Assembly: GCA_900549005.1 (NCBI GenBank)
Contig: URMT01000012.1
Location: 1 to 28,120 of the forward strand
Reading direction: 5' to 3'
Source of the DNA: an uncultured Eubacteriales bacterium
Lineage (GTDB): Bacteria; Bacillota; Clostridia; Christensenellales; Borkfalkiaceae
Length of the DNA: 28,120 nt
The position numbers were made by a program, and so were the translations under genes. Under the pieces are notes generated by a model. It had not been told where the DNA came from. It did no database searches and saw only the letters and a list, made by a program, of their open reading frames with translations. Of this stretch, positions 7,087 to 20,841 are shown one piece after another. Positions within the stretch are counted from its first letter, which is position 1. Each line of letters opens with the position of its first letter.

Positions 7087-7860
7087 TATTTTGGAAGCTC
7101 TTTTGAATATCGTTACAAGCGGCAAAAACAACGTTGAAACCGTGACGATTGCGCACACGGTTTGCGGGGCCATAGCCAGAAACGATGCGTAAAAATATGT
7201 AGCCGACGTGGCGGAAAACACGCCCCAGCCCATAAAGAGCGGGGTTATAACGTCGTCCAGCAGCGTAAAACATATTGTGCACGCCGCCGCCACCGCCGCC
7301 GCCACGGCAACCATAAGCATATTTCCGCTCTTTAAATTTCCCCGCCTCTGCAAGACGAACACGCAGTCAAACACCGCAATCAGCGCGCAGCAGAGCGCGA
7401 AAATTACCCAAAGAAGAGTTTTTACCATTGCCGCTGCAAGCCGCGAAATTTTTATGATATTTGTGGCGGCGCATACGGCGCAGCCTACTCCTACGGCAAC
7501 TATCGCAACATTTACAAGCAGTGCCGCCCATAGCGGAAATCTGAGATAAGTTTGTTCCTTCACCCTGCCGAGCAGGCCGAATATCAGCGCAAACAGAGGA
7601 TAATAAATGAGGTAAAGCACTATCACCGAGGGATAAAACCCGAAAATAAAACAGCGGAGCAGTGCAAATGCCGTAGCCGCAAGCACCCCCGCCCTTACCC
7701 CGTAACTGAACGAAAAGGCGGCGAGGAGCACGGTGACTACCTCTACCCCCGCCACTGGCGAAAGCACGAACTGTCCGCCGATTAAAAGCGCGGTCATCAC
7801 GGCGACGGCGGCAATATCTTTGGCGGGCGAGCGTCTTTTTCCGCCGTCAAGTTTTTTCAT
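7084..7860 (-). CDS. ECF-transporter S-component-like membrane protein, probably for a corrinoid
   Basis: This 258-residue protein has a short basic N-terminus followed by about six to seven hydrophobic helices. The first part (AVMTALLIGGQFVLSPVAGVEVVTVLL, then FSYGVRAGVLAA and YLIYYPLFALIFGLLG) has the look of energy-coupling-factor substrate-specificity subunits, including the small-residue helix that docks on EcfT. The start ATG at 7860 has a near-ideal AAGGAGGTG. It follows the DUF4430 lipoprotein by about 120 nt and lies behind the same cobalamin riboswitch, so the likely cargo is cobalamin or a precursor. No EcfA or EcfT gene is present, so a shared module elsewhere would be needed. The stop codon is part of the recurrent 19-nt motif. 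Cargo is inference from context. Confidence 0.75.
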   Translation of the reverse strand: MKKLDGGKRRSPAKDIAAVAVMTALLIGGQFVLSPVAGVEVVTVLLAAFSFSYGVRAGVLAATAFALLRCFIFGFYPSVIVLYLIYYPLFALIFGLLGRVKEQTYLRFPLWAALLVNVAIVAVGVGCAVCAATNIIKISRLAAAMVKTLLWVIFALCCALIAVFDCVFVLQRRGNLKSGNMLMVAVAAAVAAACTICFTLLDDVITPLFMGWGVFSATSATYFYASFLAMAPQTVCAIVTVSTLFLPLVTIFKRASKI

Positions 7861-7984
7861 TCAGCACCTCCTTTGCAGATTTTCAGGCTGAATCTTAACC
7901 GCCGCAAAAAAGGAAAGTTGCCGTCTGCGCGCGGACGGGATTCCTTATTTATGCAGTCTGTCCCTTTTGCAAAATGCAAACAGG

Positions 7985-8512
7985 TCAGGCAGAGTAGCTC
8001 CAAGCCTGGTAAACGAGAGCGTAAGTATACCCTTCAACGCAGGGCAGCTGCGACGCGCCGTAAGACGCGCTTGCCAGCGTCTTGCCGCCGTGTTCAAACG
8101 TGCCGTACTCAGGGTCGGCGTAAACCACGCCGTCGTCTTCGATAAAATCGGTATACAACATCCACGAATAGCCGCTTGCGCCGCTTTCGTCCGTCCTTTC
8201 GGATATGCCGTTAACCGACGTTATGTAATAGCCGTAGGTGCTGTCGTAGCCCTCCACCGTTATCTGTCCGTTATCTGCGAGGGCATCGATGTAGTCCTTT
8301 ACCGAAGTTGTTTCTGTGAGCTGTAAAACATCGTCGGAAGCCGTAAACGCCGCGTATGCCGCAAAATCGACGGAGGTATCAGTCTGTTCGCCTTCGCCGG
8401 GGATTGTGCCGTCGCCGTTTCCGCCGCCCGCACCCTCCGTACAGGCAGGCAGAAAGAATGCGGCAAAGCATACCGCAGCCGCCGCCAAAGCGGCAAATAT
8501 TGCCTTTTTCAT
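7985..8512 (-). CDS. Cobalamin-regulated lipoprotein with a DUF4430 domain
   Basis: This 175-residue exported protein begins with a basic start, a hydrophobic helix and a lipobox-like LPAC at residues 21-24, so Cys24 should be lipidated. Residues 25 to about 50 form a Gly/Glu/Thr-rich linker. The rest resembles DUF4430, a domain related to the C-terminal beta domain of animal transcobalamin and intrinsic factor: YGYYITSVNGI, SGYSWMLYTDF and a C-terminal YALVYQAW. The start ATG has AAAGGAG about 8 nt upstream. It is the first gene after the riboswitch and its terminator. The simplest reading is a surface corrinoid-capture protein that hands cargo to the membrane protein at 7084. The domain call is from pattern memory; binding is untested. 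Confidence 0.8.
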   Translation of the reverse strand: MKKAIFAALAAAAVCFAAFFLPACTEGAGGGNGDGTIPGEGEQTDTSVDFAAYAAFTASDDVLQLTETTSVKDYIDALADNGQITVEGYDSTYGYYITSVNGISERTDESGASGYSWMLYTDFIEDDGVVYADPEYGTFEHGGKTLASASYGASQLPCVEGYTYALVYQAWSYSA

Positions 8513-8660
8513 TTAAGTTCTCCTTTAAGATAATCTGACGCAATAAGAGAGTAAATATAAATATAACTGTGCAAAATATGCCAAAACAGGCAATTTATAT
8601 ACAAGTAAACTTTACATATAACATATTTTGTATTGCGCGGCGCGCAGGTTTTGCGTGCAA

Positions 8661-8703
8661 TAAAAAAAATAAGCGCCCTCTCCGTATTCCAAGGAAAAAG
8701 CGC
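8661..8703 (-). terminator. Terminator between the cobalamin riboswitch and the lipoprotein gene
   Basis: On the minus strand GCGCTTTTTCC pairs with GGAGAGGGCGC (11 bp including G-U pairs), followed by TTATTTTTTTT. It stands about 110 nt after the riboswitch and about 150 nt before the lipoprotein start, so it is the probable expression platform for transcriptional control. Confidence 0.8.
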
Positions 8704-8816
8704 AACACAATAATGCCGAAGCGCACAGCGCGCGGCAAAAACCGCCGCACGGGAGCAGGCCCTTCGGATAAAATCTGTCTGCTTTTCCGCGTCCCCTCGG
8801 AAACGCAAAACAAAGG

Positions 8817-9004
8817 CGCGTGCGGCAGGTCTTCCGGCTTACAACAGCGGTTTTGATGCAGCGCTCCCCTTCCCATATGCCGCGGATTGCCGCGACTTTT
8901 ACAGTGGAGAGCGCGCGCCGCTGAAACGGCAGCGGGGGCTGCGGGGCAATTGGCCCAGACTTCCCTATTAAACGCCCCTATCTTGTCAGGGCGTACCTGC
9001 ACGC
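8817..9004 (-). promoter_or_regulatory. Cobalamin (B12) riboswitch
   Basis: The minus strand carries the class hallmarks in order: an ATAGGGAAG segment, the GCAGCCCCCGC core, CACTGT (8901-8906), and a B12 box AAGCCGGAAGACCTGCC (8825-8841). The two ends, GCGTGCAGGT and ACCTGCCGCACGC, can close the P1 stem. It lies just after a strong promoter and before a terminator. It is expected to switch off the lipoprotein and ECF-S-like genes when adenosylcobalamin or a relative is plentiful. Confidence 0.93.
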
Positions 9005-9023
9005 GCAATTATTTCGTGCTGAT

Positions 9024-9052
9024 ATTTTAATATTAAACGGCGGCCGTGTCAA
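9024..9052 (-). promoter_or_regulatory. Sigma-A-type promoter of the cobalamin-regulated operon
   Basis: TTGACA (9047-9052), a 17-bp spacer and TAAAAT (9024-9029) lie on the minus strand. The predicted start near 9017 puts the riboswitch at the very 5' end of the transcript. Confidence 0.85.
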
Positions 9053-9177
9053 GCAAAATTTGCACACCGTGCGCATATGCGCATATACGGGAATGCACAG
9101 ATATATAATATCTTTGCAGAGCACACCGCCTCTCACGCACGCGGCCGCGCACGCCACAAGCGACGCATAAGTAATGT

Positions 9178-9206
9178 TTGACAGCCGCGCCGCCATATGA
9201 TAAAAT
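9178..9206 (+). promoter_or_regulatory. Sigma-A-type promoter for the DUF368 gene
   Basis: TTGACA (9178-9183) and TAAAAT (9201-9206) are 17 bp apart on the plus strand. Its start near 9213 leaves about 75 nt of leader. It diverges from the riboswitch promoter. Confidence 0.85.
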
Positions 9207-9289
9207 CATTATCAGATTAAACAGCGAATATTTTTAGTGCGCCCATTTTTAAGGACGCATATGAGAGAGCACAAGGCGGACACAAATTT

Positions 9290-10429
9290 ATGGACGAGAA
9301 TAACAGACAGAGCGGCCCGCGGACTGATAAAGAAAACGTGCCGGACAAAGACGCCGATAAAATTTATGCGCAGCAAGCGCAAAACGGCACGGCGGAAAGC
9401 GGCGCGCAGGACGCCCCCGGCAAGGACGGCGACAGGGCAGAAAACAATAATGCAGCCGACCCCGAGACAGAAGGAGGCAAAGACGCCTACGCGCAAGATA
9501 AAAATTCCGCCCCCGACCTTAAATACGACAATATGAAAGAGGTTGCAAAGAGCGGCGCGCTGGGCGCATTTATAGGCCTTGCCGTGATAGTGCCCGGGGT
9601 GAGCGGTTCGGCCGTGGCGATAATAATGAAGCTGTACGAAAAGTTGCTGTATGCCATAGGCAACATTTTCAGGCAGTTCAAAAGCTGCGCTATCTTTCTG
9701 CTGCCAATTGCGGCGGGCGCGGCAGCAGGGCTGGTGCTCGGCTTCTTCGGCGTAAAGATACTGCTCGACATAATGCTCTTTGCCGTAGTTGCGCTGTTTG
9801 CGGGACTGATGGCGGGCGCATTCCCCGCCGTGTGGGACGAATTGAAGGGCAGCCGCAAGACGGCTTTGAGGGTAGGCCTGTTTGCGGCGGGTGTAATAGT
9901 GCCGATAGCAATTTCGCTGATAGCGGTATTTGCGGGCGGCGGAAGGCAGTCGCTTGAAAACCCGCAGGCGTACGAATATATAATATACCTCGTACTCGGC
10001 TTTGCCGTGGCGCTTACGCAGCTTGTTCCGGGGCTGAGCGCAACCGCGCTGCTTATGGCTACGGGGCACTATGTGCCGTTGGTAGATTCGGTAAGCATAA
10101 CCTATTGGCAGAACAACCCCGAAATATTTGCGGTATATGCCTGCCTGATTGCAGGATTTGTGGCGGGACTTTTATGCTTCGCCAAGCTGATGAACTTACT
10201 GCTTAAAAAATACAGGGCGGCTACATTTTTTGCCGTGGCGGGGCTGGCGCTCGGCTCGCTGATAACGATGTTTTTCAACCCCGAAATGTTTGCCGAATAC
10301 GTGAACTGGAACAAGGGGCAGCGGTTCGGCCCCGACCTTGCTTTCGGCAGCATACTGTTCGTTATCGGGTTTGTCGCTGCCTATGCCTTTGTGCGTATTC
10401 AGCGCAAAAACGCGGCGCGGCTCAAATAA
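9290..10429 (+). CDS. popT: DUF368 polyprenyl-phosphate transporter (PopT family)
   Basis: DUF368 proteins have been identified as undecaprenyl-phosphate translocases (PopT), which return the lipid carrier to the cytosolic face for cell-wall and polymer synthesis. This 379-residue protein has the family's repeated motif: VIVPGVSGSAVAIIMKLYE at about residues 98-116 and QLVPGLSATALLMATGHY in the second half, within about eight hydrophobic helices. The first 80 residues are unlike the family: charged, Asp/Gly/Gln/Ala-rich, low complexity and probably disordered in the cytosol. I keep the ATG at 9290 (AAGGCGGA about 9 nt upstream) because the internal ATG at 9533, which would give a family-sized protein, lacks a ribosome site. 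Transfer activity follows from family knowledge; the extension is directly seen. Confidence 0.88.
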   Translation: MDENNRQSGPRTDKENVPDKDADKIYAQQAQNGTAESGAQDAPGKDGDRAENNNAADPETEGGKDAYAQDKNSAPDLKYDNMKEVAKSGALGAFIGLAVIVPGVSGSAVAIIMKLYEKLLYAIGNIFRQFKSCAIFLLPIAAGAAAGLVLGFFGVKILLDIMLFAVVALFAGLMAGAFPAVWDELKGSRKTALRVGLFAAGVIVPIAISLIAVFAGGGRQSLENPQAYEYIIYLVLGFAVALTQLVPGLSATALLMATGHYVPLVDSVSITYWQNNPEIFAVYACLIAGFVAGLLCFAKLMNLLLKKYRAATFFAVAGLALGSLITMFFNPEMFAEYVNWNKGQRFGPDLAFGSILFVIGFVAAYAFVRIQRKNAARLK

Positions 10430-10448
10430 ATTTTATACACATATAGTA

Positions 10449-10467
10449 AATTGAGCGGCACATATGC
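10449..10467 (+). repeat. Recurrent 19-nt motif, copy after the DUF368 gene
   Basis: AATTGAGCGGCACATATGC begins 20 nt after the stop codon in the sense direction. Here the core sits in a hairpin, GCGGCA-CATA-TGCCGC. Confidence 0.65.
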
Positions 10468-10482
10468 CGCAACTAAGGGATT

Positions 10483-10507
10483 AGCCGAGTGCTATTATCA
10501 CTCGGTT
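10483..10507 (+). other. Hairpin before the 115-residue gene
   Basis: CCGAGTG (10485-10491) and CACTCGG (10499-10505) pair around CTATTAT and extend by a G-U and an A-U pair. No full T-run follows, so it may be a processing or attenuation hairpin rather than a terminator. Confidence 0.5.
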
Positions 10508-10523
10508 AAATACGGCGGAAACG

Positions 10524-10871
10524 ATGGCAAATTTTGAAGACCTGCGGATGGCAGACCTGGTAAAAAAATTTAAAGAGAGCATAGAGAATGTGGCCGAAAG
10601 CGGCAGCCTTTCGAAGCTGAGAGAGGCTTCGCCGAAGTTGCAGGACGTTTATAACTTTCACCTGACGGCGCACAATTCCTTTTCCGCGCAGGAAGAAAAC
10701 CTTAAAAATATGTACTCTTCCTTCAACTACGCGGCGCTCATCTGCAACCAGGCGGCAAAGAGCGGCGGGCTCGGCGGCGAAGACAGGGTACTGCTCACCG
10801 AATGTATACAGATACTTTTGAAGTGCTGCGACCTTGTTATATCCTCGCTCACGGACGATAAAAAAGAGTAA
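10524..10871 (+). CDS. Small soluble protein of unknown function (115 residues)
   Basis: I do not recognise a family. The protein is predicted to be mostly helical: residues 1-30 are amphipathic and charged (MADLVKKFKESIENVAES), the middle has FHLTAHNSFSAQEENLKNMY, and the C-terminal 50 residues contain three Cys (one in LICNQAAK, two in LLKCCDLVISS). There is no signal peptide or membrane segment. The start ATG has only a weak GGCGG before it. It lies 94 nt after the DUF368 gene with a hairpin between, so it may be partly cotranscribed. A terminator at 10961-10996 ends the unit. Codon use matches its neighbours, supporting a real gene. Confidence 0.7.
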   Translation: MANFEDLRMADLVKKFKESIENVAESGSLSKLREASPKLQDVYNFHLTAHNSFSAQEENLKNMYSSFNYAALICNQAAKSGGLGGEDRVLLTECIQILLKCCDLVISSLTDDKKE

Positions 10872-10914
10872 ACAAACAATAATTTTCTGCAAACAAATAT
10901 GCAGGGTAAAGAAC

Positions 10915-10933
10915 AATTGCCCTGCACATATGC
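10915..10933 (+). repeat. Recurrent 19-nt motif, copy after the 115-residue gene
   Basis: AATTGCCCTGCACATATGC lies 44 nt past the stop codon in the sense direction and upstream of the terminator. It differs from the DUF368 copy only in the 4-nt spacer. Confidence 0.65.
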
Positions 10934-10960
10934 CTTAGCGAATACAATTTTAATTGAAAT

Positions 10961-10996
10961 AAATGCGGCGCCCGCCGTCAAGCGGGCGCAGCATTT
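10961..10996 (+). terminator. Rho-independent terminator of the DUF368/115-residue unit
   Basis: AAATGC plus GCGCCCGC pair with GCGGGCGC plus GCATTT, with one internal mismatch and loop CGTCAA, followed by ATTTTATA. Confidence 0.75.
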
Positions 10997-11047
10997 ATTT
11001 TATAACTCCGAACAAAAAAACAGGGATATAAACCCGAACAAAAAAAC

Positions 11048-11076
11048 GGGGGCGGCTGCCGCACGGCAGTCGCCCC
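11048..11076 (-). terminator. Second, distal terminator after rpoC
   Basis: On the minus strand GGGGCGACTGCC pairs with GGCAGCCGCCCC (one G-U pair) and is followed by CG and seven T residues. It backs up the hairpin at 11094-11121. Confidence 0.8.
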
Positions 11077-11093
11077 TCATCACGCAACATACA

Positions 11094-11121
11094 AAAAAGC
11101 GGGGACAAGCCCCGCTTTTTT
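11094..11121 (-). terminator. Rho-independent terminator directly after rpoC
   Basis: AAAAAGCGGGG and CCCCGCTTTTT form an 11-bp stem around ACAAG, two bases beyond the rpoC stop codon. The flanking A and T runs make it usable in both directions. Confidence 0.92.
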
Positions 11122-11122
11122 A

Positions 11123-14809
<3,687 letters not shown>

Positions 14810-14830
14810 AGTGTACCTGCTACCTCCCTT

Positions 14831-18874
<4,044 letters not shown>

Positions 18875-19044
18875 TGAAAGATAAATACTCCTTGTTTTAT
18901 TCGTCTATACAAAGCGATTATCCGTATATATCTTTTCACCGGAAAAAATCTTTCTGTCTTAAAAAAACTTAGCTTTCTGCCGTGCGGCTGCGCCGTATGC
19001 CGGCAAAAAAATTTTTAAAATGCGCAATTTTTTTTGCGCCCCAC

Positions 19045-19073
19045 TTTACAAACGGCGCGATTTGGTATATAAT
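19045..19073 (+). promoter_or_regulatory. Sigma-A-type promoter reading toward rqcP-ispDF
   Basis: TTTACA (19045-19050) and TATAAT (19068-19073) have a 17-bp spacer. The start near 19080 leaves a leader of about 190 nt. Confidence 0.8.
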
Positions 19074-19179
19074 TACCTAAAACGCCGCACGAAAAGGCGG
19101 CAAGGCTTGCGATTTTTGTCCTGTTTTGGCGCAAAAAATTGTAAAAAGTGCCTTATACCGCATTTTAATGCATTCTACC

Positions 19180-19208
19180 ATTATAAACAAGAGGGGAAGT
19201 CAAGTCAA
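19180..19208 (-). promoter_or_regulatory. Sigma-A-type promoter reading toward rpoBC
   Basis: TTGACT (19203-19208) and TATAAT (19180-19185) are separated by 17 bp on the minus strand. TTGAC occurs twice in tandem here; only the outer copy has the right spacing. Transcription would start near 19173. Confidence 0.78.
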
Positions 19209-19270
19209 GCGATTTTCGCGCCTTTTCCTCAATTTATAATAAATTTAATTGTAATACGGGTATTTTAAGG

Positions 19271-19513
19271 TTGAGAATCGACAAATTTTTAAAAGTTTCG
19301 CGCATTCTTAAACGGCGCACCGTCGCGCAGGAGGCGTGTTCGGCGGGAAAAGTCGTTATAAACGGCAAAGAGGCAAAGCCCTCGCACGAGGTGAAATCGG
19401 GCGACGTGGTAGAGATACTCTACGCCAGCGGAACGCTTAAATTCCGCGTGCTCCAAGTGAAAGAGACTGTAAAAAAAGACGACGCGCAAAGCCTGTATGA
19501 GGTTATATCCTGA
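19271..19513 (+). CDS. rqcP: S4-domain RNA-binding protein RqcP (YabO/Hsp15 family)
   Basis: This 80-residue protein consists of one S4 domain: MRIDKFLKVSRILKRRTVAQEACSAGKV is the RNA-binding helix pair, and INGKEAKPSHEVKSGDVVEI the turn and strand. The family (RqcP in Bacillus) binds the stalled 50S subunit with RqcH and helps add C-terminal alanine tails during ribosome rescue. The start is TTG at 19271, the only in-frame start that restores the conserved MRxDKFLK opening; AAGG abuts it with no spacer, so translation initiation looks poor. A terminator-like hairpin follows immediately and ispDF comes next. Function is from family knowledge; no rqcH is in the window. Confidence 0.9.
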   Translation: MRIDKFLKVSRILKRRTVAQEACSAGKVVINGKEAKPSHEVKSGDVVEILYASGTLKFRVLQVKETVKKDDAQSLYEVIS

Positions 19514-19543
19514 CGCGCGGCATAAAGCAGGCCGCGCGTTTTT
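19513..19543 (+). terminator. Terminator or attenuator between rqcP and ispDF
   Basis: CGCGCGGC and GCCGCGCG pair around a 9-nt loop and are followed by TTTTT. It begins right at the rqcP stop. Since no promoter is evident between it and ispDF, some read-through would be needed for ispDF expression. Confidence 0.8.
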
Positions 19544-19565
19544 GAGTTTACGGAGGCTTAACAAT

Positions 19566-20705
19566 ATGAAAGTGAGCGCCATAATCTGCGCCGCTGGCAC
19601 GGGCGAACGCGCGGGCTTCGGCAGAAACAAACTGCTCGCACCGTTTTACGGCGCGCCAGCGCTGTATCATACGCTCAAACAATTCGACATATCTGAAATT
19701 GACGAAGTAATCGTCACCTCCTCGGCGGACGATTATAAGGAAATAAAGGCGCTGTGCGCCCCGTTCGGCTACGGAGTGATACTCGGCGGCAAAACTCGCT
19801 ATCTGGGCGTGAGGAAGGCGCTTGAAAAGGTGACGGGCGACATAGTTTTAATTCACGACGGCGCCCGCCCCTTCGTCACCAAAAAGATAATCACGGACTG
19901 CATAAAGACGACGGAAACGTACGGTTCGGGCGTGTGCGCCACGCCCGTCACCGACACGATGGCCACGGTATATTACGGGGTTATAACCGACGTGCCCAAG
20001 CGCGAGACCGTTTACGCCGTGCAGACGCCGCAGGGCTTCCGTGCGGAGGATATAAAAAAGGCGTACGAGCTGGCCGCCGACGACGGCATCGCCTACACGG
20101 ACGACAGCGCGGTATACGCCAACTACGTGGGGCTGCCCCACATATTCGAGGGCGACAGAAACAACACCAAACTTACCTTCCGCGAAGACTTTTTGAAGGA
20201 CGCTCCCGCGTATATACCGCAGGGAGATACGCGCGTGGGAATAGGCGCCGACACGCACGCCTTCGGCGGGCTGGATAACTTTGTAACGCTTGCGGGGATG
20301 CGCATAGACTGCGACAGCTCGCTGGTTGCGCACAGCGACGGCGACGTGGTGCTGCACGCCGTTATGGACGCCATACTTTCGGCCTGCGGACTCAAAGACA
20401 TAGGCTGTTACTTCCCCGATACCGACAAGAAATATAAGGGCGCCGACAGCGGCAAACTGCTTGCCAAGGTGCTTGAAATGGCAAATGCAGAGGGCTATGC
20501 CCTTGTGAATGTTTCTGTGACAATCCAGGCCGAAAAGCCGCGCATCGCGCCCGTGCGCGACAAGATGGTATCTTCCCTCGCCTCGCTCTGCGGGTTGGAT
20601 GAAAAGAGCGTTGCGATAGCCGCGGGCACCTGCGAAAAGCTGGGCTTTGTGGGCGAAGGACTGGGGATTATGGCGTATGCCTCCGTTCTTGTACGCAAGA
20701 TATAA
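19566..20705 (+). CDS. ispDF: Bifunctional IspD-IspF (MEP isoprenoid pathway)
   Basis: This 379-residue fusion carries two non-consecutive steps of the MEP pathway. Residues 1 to about 220 are IspD (MEP cytidylyltransferase): AAGTGERAGFGRNKLL for CTP binding, LIHDGARPFV, TPVTDTMA, TPQGF and NNTKLTF. Residues about 223-379 are IspF (MECDP synthase): GADTHAFG with the metal Asp and His, AHSDGD, FPDTD, and EKLGFVGEG near the end. The IspD nucleotide loop has NK where PK is usual. I start at the ATG at 19566 (CGGAGG 9 nt upstream), not at an upstream ATG inside rqcP. Such fusions are best known from alpha- and epsilon-proteobacteria and are less usual in Bacillota. The intervening IspE step is not encoded here. 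Confidence 0.96.
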   Translation: MKVSAIICAAGTGERAGFGRNKLLAPFYGAPALYHTLKQFDISEIDEVIVTSSADDYKEIKALCAPFGYGVILGGKTRYLGVRKALEKVTGDIVLIHDGARPFVTKKIITDCIKTTETYGSGVCATPVTDTMATVYYGVITDVPKRETVYAVQTPQGFRAEDIKKAYELAADDGIAYTDDSAVYANYVGLPHIFEGDRNNTKLTFREDFLKDAPAYIPQGDTRVGIGADTHAFGGLDNFVTLAGMRIDCDSSLVAHSDGDVVLHAVMDAILSACGLKDIGCYFPDTDKKYKGADSGKLLAKVLEMANAEGYALVNVSVTIQAEKPRIAPVRDKMVSSLASLCGLDEKSVAIAAGTCEKLGFVGEGLGIMAYASVLVRKI

Positions 20706-20747
20706 AAAACTTTGTATAAGCGTCACAATATAAAACTTTGTATAAGC
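20706..20747 (+). repeat. Direct duplication after the ispDF stop
   Basis: AAAACTTTGTATAAGC occurs at 20706-20721 and again at 20732-20747. A shorter TAACTTTGT follows near 20754. This looks like a small tandem duplication of the 3' flank. Confidence 0.75.
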
Positions 20748-20805
20748 ATCGCATAACTTTGTTGCGCTGCGGCATTACAACAATAACAAAACACATTGGT
20801 TGCCC

Positions 20806-20824
20806 CATATATGCGGGGCAATTA
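20806..20824. repeat. Recurrent 19-nt motif, copy between ispDF and radA
   Basis: Read on the minus strand the core is AATTGCCCCGCATATATG. With its flank it makes a hairpin in which TTGCCCC pairs with GGGGCAA. This copy lies 20-40 nt before the radA start and is the only one placed just ahead of a gene on the opposite strand to its usual orientation. Confidence 0.65.
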
Positions 20825-20841
20825 TGCTTTAAAGGTATAAT

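Larger units (their letters stand above)
18875..19270. promoter_or_regulatory. Divergent control region between rpoB and rqcP
   Basis: This 396-nt gap holds one strong promoter for each strand (19045-19073 plus, 19180-19208 minus). They face each other, so the two leader transcripts overlap for about 90 nt. The rpoB leader also contains short self-complementary stretches, for example GCGCAA/TTGCGC near 19021-19038 and GC-rich sequence near 18980-19004. No reading frame here is credible. Confidence 0.6.

Noticed and set aside
8935..8950. The sequence CAATTGCCCCGCA inside the riboswitch looks like the recurrent 19-nt motif.
   Set aside because: It is explained by the conserved GC-rich core of the cobalamin riboswitch and lacks the CATATATGC half.
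8595..9008. A minus-strand frame through the riboswitch region.
   Set aside because: The sequence is fully explained by the cobalamin riboswitch and its terminator.
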